From Leptospira venezuelensis (GTDB taxonomy: Bacteria; Spirochaetota; Leptospiria; Leptospirales; Leptospiraceae), in assembly GCF_002150035.1 (NCBI RefSeq), contig NZ_NETS01000011.1, positions 310,001 through 374,000 of the forward strand: DNA of 64,000 nt. The letters are read 5' to 3'. A program made the position numbers and the translations under genes. Below are positions 17,862 through 28,998 of this stretch, one piece after another. Positions within the stretch are counted from its first letter, which is position 1. Every line of letters starts with the position of its first letter. The notes below the pieces were generated by a model. It ran no database searches. It was given only the letters and a program-made list of their open reading frames with translations, and had not been told where the DNA came from.

Positions 17862-19361
17862 ATGTCCCACGACTTAAAAGAAACAAACGAACTCATCCAA
17901 CAAAGAATCGAGAAGATCAAAAATCTAAAGGAGAAGGGAGTAGATCCTTACCCGATCCGATTCTTCCCAGATTCAGATTCAGCATCTTTGATAGAGATGT
18001 ATTCTAAAACTCCGACAGGCCCTGAGAAAAAGTTTTTATTAGGCGGACGTTTGCATTCCAAACGTGTGATGGGAAAGGCAAGTTTTGCTCATTTAAAAGA
18101 TAAGTCAGGAGTCATCCAACTTTATGCAACCAGAGATGATCTGGGAGAAGAGAATTATACTCTTTTCAAAAGTTTAGACTTAGGAGATCTTATCGGGATA
18201 GAAGGTTATCTTTTCCAAACGCAAAAGGGAGAGACTACCCTTCATTTAACTTCGGTTACATTGCTTGCAAAATGTGTTCGTCCACTTCCGGTTGTAAAAG
18301 AGAAAGACGGAGTGATATACGACGCATTTGCTGATGTGGAACAAAGATATAGAATGCGTTATGTGGACTTGGTAGTAAACGACCATGTCAGAGATACTTT
18401 TATCACACGCAGTAGAATTGTATCTGAGATCCGTAATTTCCTAACTTCCGAAGGATTTTTGGAAGTGGAAACTCCTATGATGCAACCAATTGCGGGGGGC
18501 GCGGCAGCAAGGCCTTTCGTCACTCACCATAATACATTGGATATGCAATTATTCTTAAGGATAGCTCCTGAATTATATCTGAAACGTTTGATCGTTGGTG
18601 GATTAGATAGGGTTTTCGAATTAAACCGTAACTTTCGGAACGAAGGTATTTCTACCAAGCACAATCCTGAGTTCACTATGATGGAAGCGTATATGGCTTA
18701 CGGCGATATGGGCAAAATGTTAGAACTAACTGAAAAACTAATCACTACTGTTGCCGAAAAGATCTGCGGAACTCTTAAGATCAAATACGGAAATGATCTA
18801 GTAGACCTTAGCTCTCCTTGGAGAAGAGTCAAATACGTTGATATTATTAAAGAATATTCAGGAATCGATTTCTCTCAGGTAAAAACTCTGGAAGAAGCTA
18901 AAGAAAAAGCAAGTTCCGTAAAAGTAGATGCAAGTAAATGTACTTCTATTTGGAAAGTGGCGGACGAGGTTTTCTCCGAAAAAGCGGAACCAAATCTGAT
19001 CCAACCAGTGTTCGTGACAGATTATCCTAAAGAACTTTCTCCATTAGCGAAATCGAACCCTGAAAATCCAGGGTATGTGGAAAGATTTGAACCTTATATC
19101 GTAGGTAGAGAGATCGGAAACGCATTTTCAGAGTTGAACGATCCATTCGATCAAAAAGAAAGATTCGAGGATCAAGTAAAACAAAGAGAAGCTGGAGACG
19201 ATGAGGCATTCATGATGGACGAGGATTATATCCGAGCACTCGAATATGGAATGCCTCCTACTGGAGGTCTTGGGATCGGGATAGATCGTTTAGTGATGTT
19301 ACTCACAAATTCTCAATCTATCCGCGATACCATCTTATTCCCTCTGATGAGACCGGAATAA
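17862..19361 (+). CDS. lysS: Lysyl-tRNA synthetase, class II
   Basis: The 499-residue enzyme attaches lysine to tRNA-Lys. It has an N-terminal OB-fold anticodon-binding domain (LGGRLHSKRVMGKASFAHLKDKSGVIQLY) and class II motifs 1 (FLEVETPMMQPIAGGAAARPF), 2 (RNFRNEGISTKHNPEFTMMEAY) and 3 (GLGIGIDRLVMLL). The length is typical for bacterial LysS. The ATG is one base after the stop of the previous gene. Confidence 0.97.
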   Translation: MSHDLKETNELIQQRIEKIKNLKEKGVDPYPIRFFPDSDSASLIEMYSKTPTGPEKKFLLGGRLHSKRVMGKASFAHLKDKSGVIQLYATRDDLGEENYTLFKSLDLGDLIGIEGYLFQTQKGETTLHLTSVTLLAKCVRPLPVVKEKDGVIYDAFADVEQRYRMRYVDLVVNDHVRDTFITRSRIVSEIRNFLTSEGFLEVETPMMQPIAGGAAARPFVTHHNTLDMQLFLRIAPELYLKRLIVGGLDRVFELNRNFRNEGISTKHNPEFTMMEAYMAYGDMGKMLELTEKLITTVAEKICGTLKIKYGNDLVDLSSPWRRVKYVDIIKEYSGIDFSQVKTLEEAKEKASSVKVDASKCTSIWKVADEVFSEKAEPNLIQPVFVTDYPKELSPLAKSNPENPGYVERFEPYIVGREIGNAFSELNDPFDQKERFEDQVKQREAGDDEAFMMDEDYIRALEYGMPPTGGLGIGIDRLVMLLTNSQSIRDTILFPLMRPE

Positions 19362-19367
19362 GATCAT

Positions 19368-19913
19368 TTAGTGATTTGTAATTGTTAGCCTAGCTTGAGT
19401 ATCCAACTTTTCCTTTAAGTCTTTCAATAGAGATTTCAAACTTTCTGTATTGGAAGAACTTAAAGTGAATGTGCTTGTATTGTCTCTCGAAGAAAAGCTG
19501 AACTGAACTTCTTTCGCAGAAAGTAATTTATCCGCCACATCTGCCGGAAGAATGGAAACTACACGAACAGTGTCACCATAATCAGTAGAGGTTTTTCTGA
19601 GATTATGCCAGGTTTGGTCTAACTTCATAGAAATCCCGATTGGAAAACTTTCCTCGAAAGAACTCATATAGTATTCTAAGAAGATTGGCTTCTCCCCTGT
19701 CTTATTTACCAAGATTCCTTTAAAATTCAAGGAACCTGGTTTTCCAACACTGCAGAAAATCGCTCCCGGACAGATAGGACCACTTCTGAAAAGTGTCTGC
19801 TCTACTACAGGTTCTGGAAGGACTTGGACCCGAGCCGAGCAGGAATTCAAGAAAACTGCAAAAAACACGGCAAAGAGAGAAACTTGTAAAAAAGAGAAAC
19901 TAGAACGGATCAT
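19368..19913 (-). CDS. Predicted lipoprotein of unknown function
   Basis: The 181-residue protein has a hydrophobic signal (VSLFAVFFAVFLNSC) with a lipobox LNSC and probable lipidation at Cys25. The mature part is beta-rich with a conserved-looking KEVQFSFSSRDNTSTFTLSS segment and no recognised domain. It is convergent with lysS (7 bases apart) and divergent from serA. Membrane location is inferred only from the signal. Confidence 0.72.
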   Translation of the reverse strand: MIRSSFSFLQVSLFAVFFAVFLNSCSARVQVLPEPVVEQTLFRSGPICPGAIFCSVGKPGSLNFKGILVNKTGEKPIFLEYYMSSFEESFPIGISMKLDQTWHNLRKTSTDYGDTVRVVSILPADVADKLLSAKEVQFSFSSRDNTSTFTLSSSNTESLKSLLKDLKEKLDTQARLTITNH

Positions 19914-20025
19914 TTAAAGGCGGTCTCCTTGTGATTTCCTTTCCATTCTTCTCACGATCTCCCAAAGGTGAAGTAAAAAATCCGTTTTCAGAGAAGCCAA
20001 GGATACGTTCCATGGTAATAGAACT

Positions 20026-21249
20026 ATGATTTCCTACCCGAAAGAAAAGATAAACGTCCTCCTCTTAGAGAATGTACACCAAGACGCATTCCAACTCTTT
20101 CAAAAAGACGGTTTTAATGTCCGCCTTCTCCCCCAAGCACTTAGCGAAGACGAACTTTCGAAAGAAATCGAGAACATTCATGTTCTGGGGATCCGGAGTA
20201 AAACCAATCTGACTGCACCTGTTTTAGCCAAGGCAAAACGACTTATGACTGTAGGTTGTTTCTGTATCGGAACAAACCAAGTGGATTTAATAGAAGCGGA
20301 GAAGAAAGGGATCCCAGTATTCAACGCGCCTTATTCCAATACACGTTCAGTCGCGGAACTCGTAATTGCAGAAGTTGTAATGTTAGCAAGAAGGGTCCCA
20401 GACCATATTCGAAATACACACGCAGGGATTTGGAATAAAATATCTAAGAACTGTTTTGAGGTTCGTGGAAAAACTTTAGGAATCGTAGGTTATGGCCATA
20501 TTGGAAGCCAGGTTTCCGTACTTGCGGAAGCAATGGGTTTGAAAGTAGTCTACTACGACACACAAACAGTTCTTCCTTTAGGAAATGCAACTCCTCTCAA
20601 TTCTTATGAGGAATTACTTTCCACGTCTGATTTTGTTACATTTCACGTGCCTGAACTTCCGGAAACTACTAACCTTTATGCAGCCAAGGAAATCAAAGCC
20701 ACGAAAAAAGGTGCTTATATTATCAACCTTTCCAGGGGGAAGGTTGTTGATTTGGAAGCTTTGGCGGAAGCAATTAAGTCAGGGCATATTGCAGGAGCTG
20801 GAGTGGATGTTTTCCCTCAAGAACCTGAATCCAATAGCGATCCATTTATTACACCATTACAAAATCTGCAAAACGTAATTTTGACCCCTCATATTGGCGG
20901 TTCTACGGAAGAAGCCCAAAAAAATATTGGAACTGAAGTTGCTTCTAAACTTTTGAAGTTTGTAAACAATGGTTCCACTACTTTTGCAGTGAACTTTCCT
21001 CATCTGGAATTAAATCCAATTCCTCAGGGAATGTATAGAATACTGAACGTTCACAAAAACCAACCTGGGTTCTTGAAGGATATCAACAGTATGGTTTCTG
21101 AAATTGGAGCAAATATCAGCTCTCAACATTTAGGAACGAGTGCTGAAATTGGTTACCTCTCTATGGTAATCAATATGAGCGTAGGTGATGAACTAAAAGA
21201 AAGAATAGAAAGACATCCTGGATCTCTTAAGACCAGAATTCTTTACTAA
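20026..21249 (+). CDS. serA: D-3-phosphoglycerate dehydrogenase
   Basis: The 407-residue enzyme oxidises 3-phosphoglycerate with NAD as the first step of serine synthesis. It matches the short E. coli type along its length: VGCFCIGTNQVDL, PVFNAPYSNTRSVAELVIAEV, the NAD-binding GIVGYGHIGSQVSVLAEAMG, the catalytic region NLSRGKVVDLEAL and LTPHIGGSTEEAQKNIG (catalytic His), then a C-terminal ACT domain from about residue 335. The ACT domain is where serine feedback inhibition acts in E. coli SerA. No good ribosome site precedes the ATG. No other serine gene is adjacent. Confidence 0.95.
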   Translation: MISYPKEKINVLLLENVHQDAFQLFQKDGFNVRLLPQALSEDELSKEIENIHVLGIRSKTNLTAPVLAKAKRLMTVGCFCIGTNQVDLIEAEKKGIPVFNAPYSNTRSVAELVIAEVVMLARRVPDHIRNTHAGIWNKISKNCFEVRGKTLGIVGYGHIGSQVSVLAEAMGLKVVYYDTQTVLPLGNATPLNSYEELLSTSDFVTFHVPELPETTNLYAAKEIKATKKGAYIINLSRGKVVDLEALAEAIKSGHIAGAGVDVFPQEPESNSDPFITPLQNLQNVILTPHIGGSTEEAQKNIGTEVASKLLKFVNNGSTTFAVNFPHLELNPIPQGMYRILNVHKNQPGFLKDINSMVSEIGANISSQHLGTSAEIGYLSMVINMSVGDELKERIERHPGSLKTRILY

Positions 21250-21256
21250 GCTATTT

Positions 21257-21427
21257 TTAGATAAAAAACTTCAGTTTATATTTTCTCGGAGAGATGATTT
21301 CGATTTTCTGAAACTGATTTAATTTCAGAAGATCGTAATCCTCGCTCATGATCGTATCTGCTTTCGCAAATTCTGGAATAAATAATTTCCAAAGACGAAT
21401 GGAATACTTCCAATTCGCTTAATAAAT
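21257..21427 (-). pseudogene. Remnant of a PIN-domain (VapC-like) toxin
   Basis: On the minus strand about 55 codons are open down to the TAA at 21257-21259 and read ...WKLFIPEFAKADTIMSED, then YDLLKLNQFQKIEIISPRKY. The tail matches the end of COG1569-type PIN-domain toxins, with the late acidic residues in SEDYDLL followed by a strand and SPRKY. The frame is closed by a stop just upstream and no N-terminal half with the first catalytic Asp is found in any frame. It therefore looks like the decayed end of a toxin-antitoxin locus. Confidence 0.55.
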
Positions 21428-21763
21428 TAGCAATATAGAAGAAGATTCGGGATTGGTGAAAATATCTGCCATGTAGTAACTTCGACAAAATAAGAAGATT
21501 TGAATCTCAAATCCCGGCAAGACCGAGCTCCTTCTCCGCTAAACACAGGTATTTGTTCGCTATATTAGAAAGTGACTTAATATTTTAGTGCATTGCACGA
21601 TTTTCTTTTTGTCCGGGAACTAATATAAGATTACTGGTATAGAATTTGCTATAAATAGGGTAATCGCCTCTTTGTCCGAATATTTCAGGATCGTAAAACG
21701 ATCTTAATCGGAACGTAAGCGACTTAATCTAAGCTATCTTAGAAAACCGGGAGGAAAACCGCC
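21428..21763. other. Gene-free spacer between the PIN remnant and the next gene
   Basis: I find no credible gene. It holds one copy of a repeated 14-base word (GTAGTAACTTCGAC, 21473-21486) and an inverted repeat GATCGT-AAA-ACGATC (21689-21703). The promoter of the following small gene must be here, but I see no convincing hexamer pair. A lost antitoxin gene would have been in this area. Confidence 0.4.
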
Positions 21764-22069
21764 ATGAAATACAATAGAATCCCCTCCACTCTTAATGTAG
21801 GCTTTCAGGTCTTAGAAAGTTCTAAACTGAGGATTGCCGAAAATGTTCTCGTAGGAATTGTCCATAGAACGGATATTCCTTGGGAACCAGGAACGAATCT
21901 TGCTCTGCAAGTAGGAACAATCAGTGTCTCTGGTTCCATCGATATTCCGATGAAAGTGATCAAGTGTGATCGTGTTTCTGATGTAGAATACGATATATTC
22001 TTGAATTATACTGAAAAGGATTTTGATAAGATCAAAGAGATTGAAGAATTAATCCAGACCTTAGCGTAA
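21764..22069 (+). CDS. Small conserved-looking protein, possibly PilZ-like
   Basis: The 101-residue protein has a strong ribosome site (GGGAGG) 9 bases before the ATG and its own terminator, so it is a real single gene. It is beta-rich with a C-terminal helix (EKDFDKIKEIEELIQTL). The layout of strands followed by a helix, with GTNLALQVGTISVSGSIDIPMKVI, recalls the PilZ beta barrel, but the RxxxR motif that binds cyclic di-GMP is missing. PilZ-like is therefore only a suggestion. Confidence 0.7.
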   Translation: MKYNRIPSTLNVGFQVLESSKLRIAENVLVGIVHRTDIPWEPGTNLALQVGTISVSGSIDIPMKVIKCDRVSDVEYDIFLNYTEKDFDKIKEIEELIQTLA

Positions 22070-22084
22070 GGCTTATATAAACAA

Positions 22085-22112
22085 ACACCGGGTGATTCCC
22101 CGGTGTCGTTTT
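22085..22112 (+). terminator. Rho-independent terminator
   Basis: A perfect 8-bp stem (ACACCGGG, 22085-22092, with CCCGGTGT, 22099-22106) is followed by CGTTTT. It ends the small gene just upstream. Confidence 0.8.
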
Positions 22113-22142
22113 GGTCAAATTAAAGGGATTCGTCGCTTTAGA

Positions 22143-22352
22143 TTATGCGACAAATAGATCCGCTTTTTGGATCATGGTGAGAGAAATTTTACTAGGATTC
22201 GCTTTTTGTGGAAAATACACGATCTCTTCGCCTACGAGTCTTCTGTTTTTATCTAATTCGATGATAGAACCATCTTTTAAATGAAGGATGATATCAATTC
22301 CTCGGTAGTTTACGTATCTTTCCATTTGTTCTTTAAATTTGCTGCTTACCAT
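22143..22352 (-). CDS. Small hypothetical protein
   Basis: This 69-residue basic protein (starts MVSSKFKEQMERYVNYRG) has an AGGGG ribosome site 6 bases before the ATG and a strand-rich middle (GIDIILHLKDGSIIELDKNRRLVGEEIVYF). No domain is recognised. It is convergent with the preceding small gene. The good ribosome site and a plausible fold argue for a real gene. Confidence 0.6.
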   Translation of the reverse strand: MVSSKFKEQMERYVNYRGIDIILHLKDGSIIELDKNRRLVGEEIVYFPQKANPSKISLTMIQKADLFVA

Positions 22353-22519
22353 GTTCGCCCCTAACTACAAAACGTTGGAGGAAAACTATTCCGGTACGAT
22401 AAAAGTACAAGTGTTTTTTGAAAAAACTCAGGAATTTTTTTATGTCTCCGGATTTTTCGTACTAAACATGCGTGAGTAAAAAATACGTTACCCGACACAT
22501 AAACATATTTAAAATTCGT

Positions 22520-23413
22520 TTACTTTAAATTTGTTACGTAGAATTCCTCAAGTATACTTTCGAGAATTTCCGGCCGATCATGATGCATATTATGACCTGC
22601 ATCTTCTATTTCAGTATATTTTAAATTCCTAATATGTGAGAATACTTCCTTGCTATCATCCAGAGCAAGATGAGTCTTTTGTCCATATACAACGAGAACA
22701 TTACAGGAAATAGTTTCCCAAAGATGTCGAGTGAATTGAGGACTTAAAAATACAGGAGGACCATTTTTATAAGAAGGGTCACTCTTCCACATATACCCCC
22801 CCTCTTCTGCCGGTCTTGTTAATGTTTCGGTGATTTTGAGAAGTCTTTCTTTTGGAAGTCTTGGATAGATAGGTGCAAGTCTTGCTGCTGCATCTTCTAC
22901 AGATTTAAAATTTTTTTGGCGCTTTCTATCCTTTCCCGCGAGACTTTGTTCCCAATTTTCCAACCAACCAAGGAACCTTCTTCTTTCCTTTTCAGGATCT
23001 TGGAGAGAACTAAAACCTTCCAAAGATACAAGACTTTGAACTCTTTCTGGGTAGAGACCTGCAATTCGAGAACCAAGCCCCCCTCCCATAGAATGTCCGA
23101 GTATATGGAATTTTTCAGGAAGAAATTTTTGGATGAATGTAGTGGTATCCACTAAAGGAAGCATGAAATGGTAGAAACCTTCCCTCAGCCAATCCGAATC
23201 CCCATGTCCCCTATAATCAAAACGATAAAGATCGAAATATTTGGATAAATATTCTTCTTGGAACAAAAAAGTTTGAGAAGAATCCATAAATCCATGAAGA
23301 AGAAGTAATGCTCTACCCTTTCCATTATCTCTTTTTGTATAATGGAGTTTATATCCACCTGATTCAAAAAATCCGCTTTCTTGGTTTTTATTTTGAGAAT
23401 CCGAAACTTCCAT
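22520..23413 (-). CDS. Alpha/beta-fold hydrolase
   Basis: The 297-residue enzyme has the oxyanion region LLLHGFMDSSQT (about residue 38), the nucleophile elbow LGHSMGGGLGSR (Ser about residue 109), a cap region (residues 135-220), the acidic turn VVYGQKTHLALDDS and the catalytic His in DAGHNMHHDRPE. All parts of the Ser-His-acid triad can be placed. The substrate is unknown. It follows a DUF309 gene and an aldo/keto reductase gene in the same direction with almost no gap and is probably the last gene of that operon. Confidence 0.88.
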   Translation of the reverse strand: MEVSDSQNKNQESGFFESGGYKLHYTKRDNGKGRALLLLHGFMDSSQTFLFQEEYLSKYFDLYRFDYRGHGDSDWLREGFYHFMLPLVDTTTFIQKFLPEKFHILGHSMGGGLGSRIAGLYPERVQSLVSLEGFSSLQDPEKERRRFLGWLENWEQSLAGKDRKRQKNFKSVEDAAARLAPIYPRLPKERLLKITETLTRPAEEGGYMWKSDPSYKNGPPVFLSPQFTRHLWETISCNVLVVYGQKTHLALDDSKEVFSHIRNLKYTEIEDAGHNMHHDRPEILESILEEFYVTNLK

Positions 23414-23417
23414 AGGG

Positions 23418-23900
23418 TCATTTTGGTGGGAAAACAGAACTTGAAAACAATTCCTTGCCGTTTTCTTTCATTTCAGGCAAGGAAAGTTCTTTAATTTGTT
23501 CGAGGCCCCAACTTTCTTCACTTTGAAAATTGCTTAAAAGTTTTTCTAAATAAGAGATTATAAGAGCAATTTGCTCTCTACCAATCGAAGAAAGTTCTCC
23601 AGTTTCTGAAAGTTTTAAGAACTTCTCCCTGGACTTCTCCGCTTGCATTTTAGATCCGCGTATATTCGGTTTTACGAAAACTTTATTCAAGGAAATGGCA
23701 AGTTGGATCCACCCGTGTAGAAGAAGTCTTCTGCCGCCTGCTTCCTTTTTCCATTGAAATTCGAATACTTCATGTAATTCGAAATATCTTCCTTTAAGAT
23801 ATAGCTTTCTTCCTTCTTCCCATGCATAGACAAAGCTCGAGTCTGCATCTCCTTGTTTTACTTTTTCTAATATGGAAAGTATTTCAGGATCGAATTCCAT
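23418..23900 (-). CDS. DUF309 domain protein
   Basis: The 160-residue protein from ATG 23900 contains the DUF309 signature GRYFELHEVFEFQWKKEAGG followed by LHGWIQLAISLNKV. The family is small, helical and uncharacterised. ATG 23900 is preferred to the longer frame because of a GGGGAGAA ribosome site just before it and because the domain starts soon after. It overlaps the aldo/keto reductase by 17 bases, so translation is likely coupled. Confidence 0.82.
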   Translation of the reverse strand: MEFDPEILSILEKVKQGDADSSFVYAWEEGRKLYLKGRYFELHEVFEFQWKKEAGGRRLLLHGWIQLAISLNKVFVKPNIRGSKMQAEKSREKFLKLSETGELSSIGREQIALIISYLEKLLSNFQSEESWGLEQIKELSLPEMKENGKELFSSSVFPPK

Positions 23901-25362
23901 TTTCTCCCCATTCCGATCTTGGGATTGGCGATAATTGATTTGTGAAGATTGGAAGAATGTCCCGGACATATTTTCTTTTCCTCATTCCGAGAAGGACGAC
24001 CCCTTTTTCAAGAAGAGAAGCCAGATGAAAAACCATAAGAGAAGATAAACTTTCAGGAGCTTCTCCGCTAGAATGGAATCGAGAGACTAAACTTTCATAT
24101 AGTCCGGAAAGGTTTTCAGAAGAACGGATCCGTATTTGTTCTTCCAATAAAGGAAGGGCTGTGTTCAGGACTCTTAGGTATTCTTCCGCTGATTCTTTTC
24201 CTTTTTCAGAATATACTTCGTCGATTACCTCTCTTAAGATTGGGATCCAGGATTTTTGCAGAAGCAGCTGGAATTGTTCTTCGGAGCGGACCTTCTCCCC
24301 AGATGTTTTCCAGAGCTTGGAAAGTGAATTCCGGTTCGGGTTAGAAGAAAGAGGTTCTATGAGAGAGGATTCGAGATCTAGGATTTGTAGTAACTTCGAC
24401 TGATCTGGAGCTTGGCTTTGAGGTGTATAAGAAAGTCGGACCATTCCCTTTCCGGCTTGGAATGAGTTGAGTGGTCGGTTGATCAAGGGAAGAAGGTCGA
24501 AGTTACTACAGATTTCGAGCAACGTCTTGCCTTGGGATTGATTTCTTAGGAATCCGTCTTCGTACCAATTCCCCGGGAACTGGATAACCGCAAATCCGTT
24601 CTCTTTTCCCGCTATTTTCTCCGCGATTTGTAGGCACTTCGACAAAGAAGTATGAGTATATTCCTCTTCGGGAAGCGGAAAAGTATTACTGGAAATTCCA
24701 TAAAACTGGATTTTTCCTTCTTTTCTGGCTTTCTCTAAAAATTGAAACGCTTCCTTGATCCTACGATAATATTCTGCCTGAGCTTCTTCTTTAGGAACTC
24801 CCTTCTTTTCGGAATGGCTCAGGAAATATTCAGGGTTATGCAATAAGAATGCGTCAATAGTGGAAAGGCCCAGACGTTTTCTGGATCTTTCTAACTGGTC
24901 TTCTAAAAAATTAGGAGAGATACAATGATAGCAGCCAGGTTGGTAGTATGTGATTTCAGGAAATTGATCCTTCTCCTTTTCTTTGGCCTCGACCAATTTC
25001 ATATTTTTTCCCTGGATATATCCAGCCTTGGTGATGATAAAAAGTTCCTTTCGGTTCAGATATTTCTTTTTGAAATTTTCATCCAGGACCTTTCCGACTA
25101 AACTTTCCGCCTCCCCGTCTCCGTAATTAGCAGAAATATCGATAACGTTTATTCCAGATCTGAGCGCTAAAATTAGAGCTTCCTTTTGTTCCGGATCTTC
25201 GAGTCCAATTCTATATCCACCGAACGCAATTCGGGAAAGCCTAAATTCTCTGAATAAAAAATAGCCGGTGCTTTCTCCTTTTTTGCCTGGGGAGAATTTT
25301 TCCTTCCTCCCCTCGTGAAGGGGCTCTCTATATAAAGACTGAAACGGATCTTTAGAAATCAT
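23884..25362 (-). CDS. Aldo/keto reductase with long C-terminal extension
   Basis: The 492-residue protein has an aldo/keto reductase barrel in the first 300 residues with the catalytic set in place: Asp in INVIDISANYG (Asp and Tyr), Lys in FIITKAG and His in DAFLLHNPEYF. A C-terminal helical extension of about 180 residues is unusual for the family. Such enzymes reduce carbonyl groups with NADPH; the substrate is not known. Three copies of a repeated word (see the repeat entries) fall inside the region coding for residues about 240-325. It heads an operon with the DUF309 and hydrolase genes. Confidence 0.85.
   Translation of the reverse strand: MISKDPFQSLYREPLHEGRKEKFSPGKKGESTGYFLFREFRLSRIAFGGYRIGLEDPEQKEALILALRSGINVIDISANYGDGEAESLVGKVLDENFKKKYLNRKELFIITKAGYIQGKNMKLVEAKEKEKDQFPEITYYQPGCYHCISPNFLEDQLERSRKRLGLSTIDAFLLHNPEYFLSHSEKKGVPKEEAQAEYYRRIKEAFQFLEKARKEGKIQFYGISSNTFPLPEEEYTHTSLSKCLQIAEKIAGKENGFAVIQFPGNWYEDGFLRNQSQGKTLLEICSNFDLLPLINRPLNSFQAGKGMVRLSYTPQSQAPDQSKLLQILDLESSLIEPLSSNPNRNSLSKLWKTSGEKVRSEEQFQLLLQKSWIPILREVIDEVYSEKGKESAEEYLRVLNTALPLLEEQIRIRSSENLSGLYESLVSRFHSSGEAPESLSSLMVFHLASLLEKGVVLLGMRKRKYVRDILPIFTNQLSPIPRSEWGENGIRS
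24387..24400 (+). repeat. Repeated 14-mer GTAGTAACTTCGAC, copy inside aldo/keto reductase gene
   Basis: This is identical to the words at 21473-21486 and 31445-31458 and, inverted, at 24496-24509. In the reductase it encodes part of QSKLLQI. Confidence 0.7.
24496..24509 (-). repeat. Repeated 14-mer, inverted copy inside aldo/keto reductase gene
   Basis: This is the exact reverse complement of the copy 96 bases away. It encodes part of CSNFDLL, so it is read in the opposite orientation to the other copies. Confidence 0.7.
24630..24643 (+). repeat. Variant of the repeated word, GTAGGCACTTCGAC
   Basis: Two bases differ from the main form. Here the flanks give the full near-palindrome TTTGTAGGCACTTCGACAAA. 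It is the third copy in the reductase gene. Confidence 0.6.
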
Positions 25363-25589
25363 TTGCGGTTTTTTGAATTTTCGCGTCGCACTATCGGACT
25401 AAATGAGACCAAGTCTAAATATTCCTCGGCAAATGTCCATTTTTTGTCTTTTAGTTTAAAAGTGCTTTTCGTCTGAACCTGATTTTTTATCCTACTTTGT
25501 AGAGGGATTCTAAATTCGATCTTTCGTTTTTACTCCCTTCCTCAAACAAATCGATGACTTCTTCCCATGATCCTCACAGGAGATTTTGA

Positions 25590-26290
25590 ATGGATTTTCA
25601 AGCTGGATATCTAAGGTCGTCCATCGGTAGAAAGACTATCGTTGCGATTACCGGAATCATTCTCTTTGGCTTTGTATTTGTACATATGCTGGGGAACCTC
25701 CAGATCTTCCAAGAGCCGGATAAGATTAACACTTACGCTGAGTTCTTACACAAATTAGGCGGACTATTATGGTTAGCCCGCGGAATTCTTTTGTTAGCAT
25801 TCGTATTACACGTTTACTACGCTCTGAAACTGTCCCTTGAAAACAAGAAGGCAAGACCGGTTGGCTACGTAAAAGAAAGTACGATCCAAGCTACATTGTC
25901 TTCTCGTTATATGGCCTTAACTGGTTCCGTATTATTAGCTTTCGTAATATACCATTTGCTTCATTTTACTTTAGGTAAGATTCAGCCGGAAAACTTTGCA
26001 CTCCGAGAGACCATCGGGGATACTCAAAGACATGACGTCTATTCCATGGTAGTTTTAGGATTTAAGAATGTTTATGTTTCTATTTCCTATATAGTAGCGA
26101 TGACCTTGCTTGCGTTTCACCTTCGTCATGGAGTTACGAGTGTCTTCCAAACTCTTGGATTTAACACTAGCTTCTGGGCGCCTAAGACGAACGCATTTGC
26201 GATCCTCTACGCTTTGACCATCTTCATCGGCAATGTTTCCATGCCGGTTGCCATTCTTCTCAACTTCGTGAAAGTTCCAGGAGCGCAATA

Positions 26291-26291
<1 letters not shown>
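25590..26291 (+). CDS. sdhC: Succinate dehydrogenase/fumarate reductase cytochrome b subunit
   Basis: The 233-residue membrane anchor belongs to the b558 type, with about five membrane helices and His residues in the helices (FVFVHMLGNLQIF, AFVLHVYYAL, VIYHLLHF, LLAFHLRHGV) positioned to bind two haems. It anchors the SdhAB dimer and passes electrons to the quinone. The AGGAG site 7 bases upstream sets the start. It overlaps sdhA in TAATG. Confidence 0.93.
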
Positions 26292-28206
<1,915 letters not shown>

Positions 28207-28207
<1 letters not shown>

Positions 28208-28938
28208 TGGACCTCAAACTGAAAGTCTGGAGACAGAAAAACGCTAAAGAGAAAGGCAAAATCGTAAATTACGATGCCAAAGGGGTTTCTCCCGATATGT
28301 CTTTCTTGGAAATGTTGGACGTAGTCAACGAGGACCTGATCGTAAAAGGAGAAGATCCGATTGCGTTCGAGCATGATTGTAGAGAAGGTATTTGCGGTTC
28401 TTGTAATATTATGATCAATGGAGAGGCTCACGGCCCTCTTCCTGGTGTAACCACCTGCCAACTTCATATGAGAACTTTCAAAGATGGAGACACTATTTAC
28501 TTGGAGCCATGGAGAGCGAAAGCATTTCCAGTTCTAAAAGATTTGGTAGTGGATCGCAGTGGTTTTGACAGGATCATCCAAGCAGGAGGATTCGTTAGCA
28601 TCAATACTGGCGGCGCTCCTGACGCAAACGCATTACCTATTCCTAAAAAGGACGCGGACGTTGCGATGGATGCTGCGACCTGTATCGGTTGTGGAGCATG
28701 TGTAGCTTCTTGTAAAAACGCTTCTGCTATGCTATTCGTTTCTGCGAAAATTTCCCACCTTGCGCTACTTCCTCAGGGCCAAGTGGAGAAAAAAGAACGT
28801 GTGAAAAACATGGTAAACGCAATGGATAAAGAAGGTTTCGGAAATTGTACAAACCAGTACGAGTGCGAAGCTGCTTGTCCTAAAGATATCAAACGGGATT
28901 TTATCCGAGTTCTAAACAAAGAGTTTATTCTTTCTTAA
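28207..28938 (+). CDS. sdhB: Succinate dehydrogenase iron-sulfur subunit
   Basis: The 243-residue subunit has a [2Fe-2S] site (HDCREGICGSCNIMING with a later Cys in GVTTCQLH), a [4Fe-4S] site (CIGCGACVASCKNAS) and a [3Fe-4S] site (CTNQYECEAACPKDI). It relays electrons from SdhA to the membrane subunit. A terminator follows the stop by about 25 bases. Confidence 0.95.
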
Positions 28939-28961
28939 GAATTAGGGAGATTCCTAATAAG

Positions 28962-28990
28962 AAAAAGGCCTTCGAAAGAGGGCTTTTTTT
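28962..28990 (+). terminator. Terminator after sdhB
   Basis: AAAAAGGCCTT pairs with AGAGGGCTTTTT with one mismatch and ends in a seven-T run. The A run on the other side lets it also serve the convergent gene on the minus strand. Confidence 0.8.
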
Positions 28991-28998
28991 GTTCCTAT

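Noticed and set aside
21276..21488. 70-codon frame on the minus strand
   Set aside because: It lies in a different frame over the PIN-toxin remnant and has no ribosome site or recognisable sequence.
25363..25589. Riboswitch before sdhC
   Set aside because: The spacer has no clear conserved aptamer fold, only an AGGAG ribosome site.
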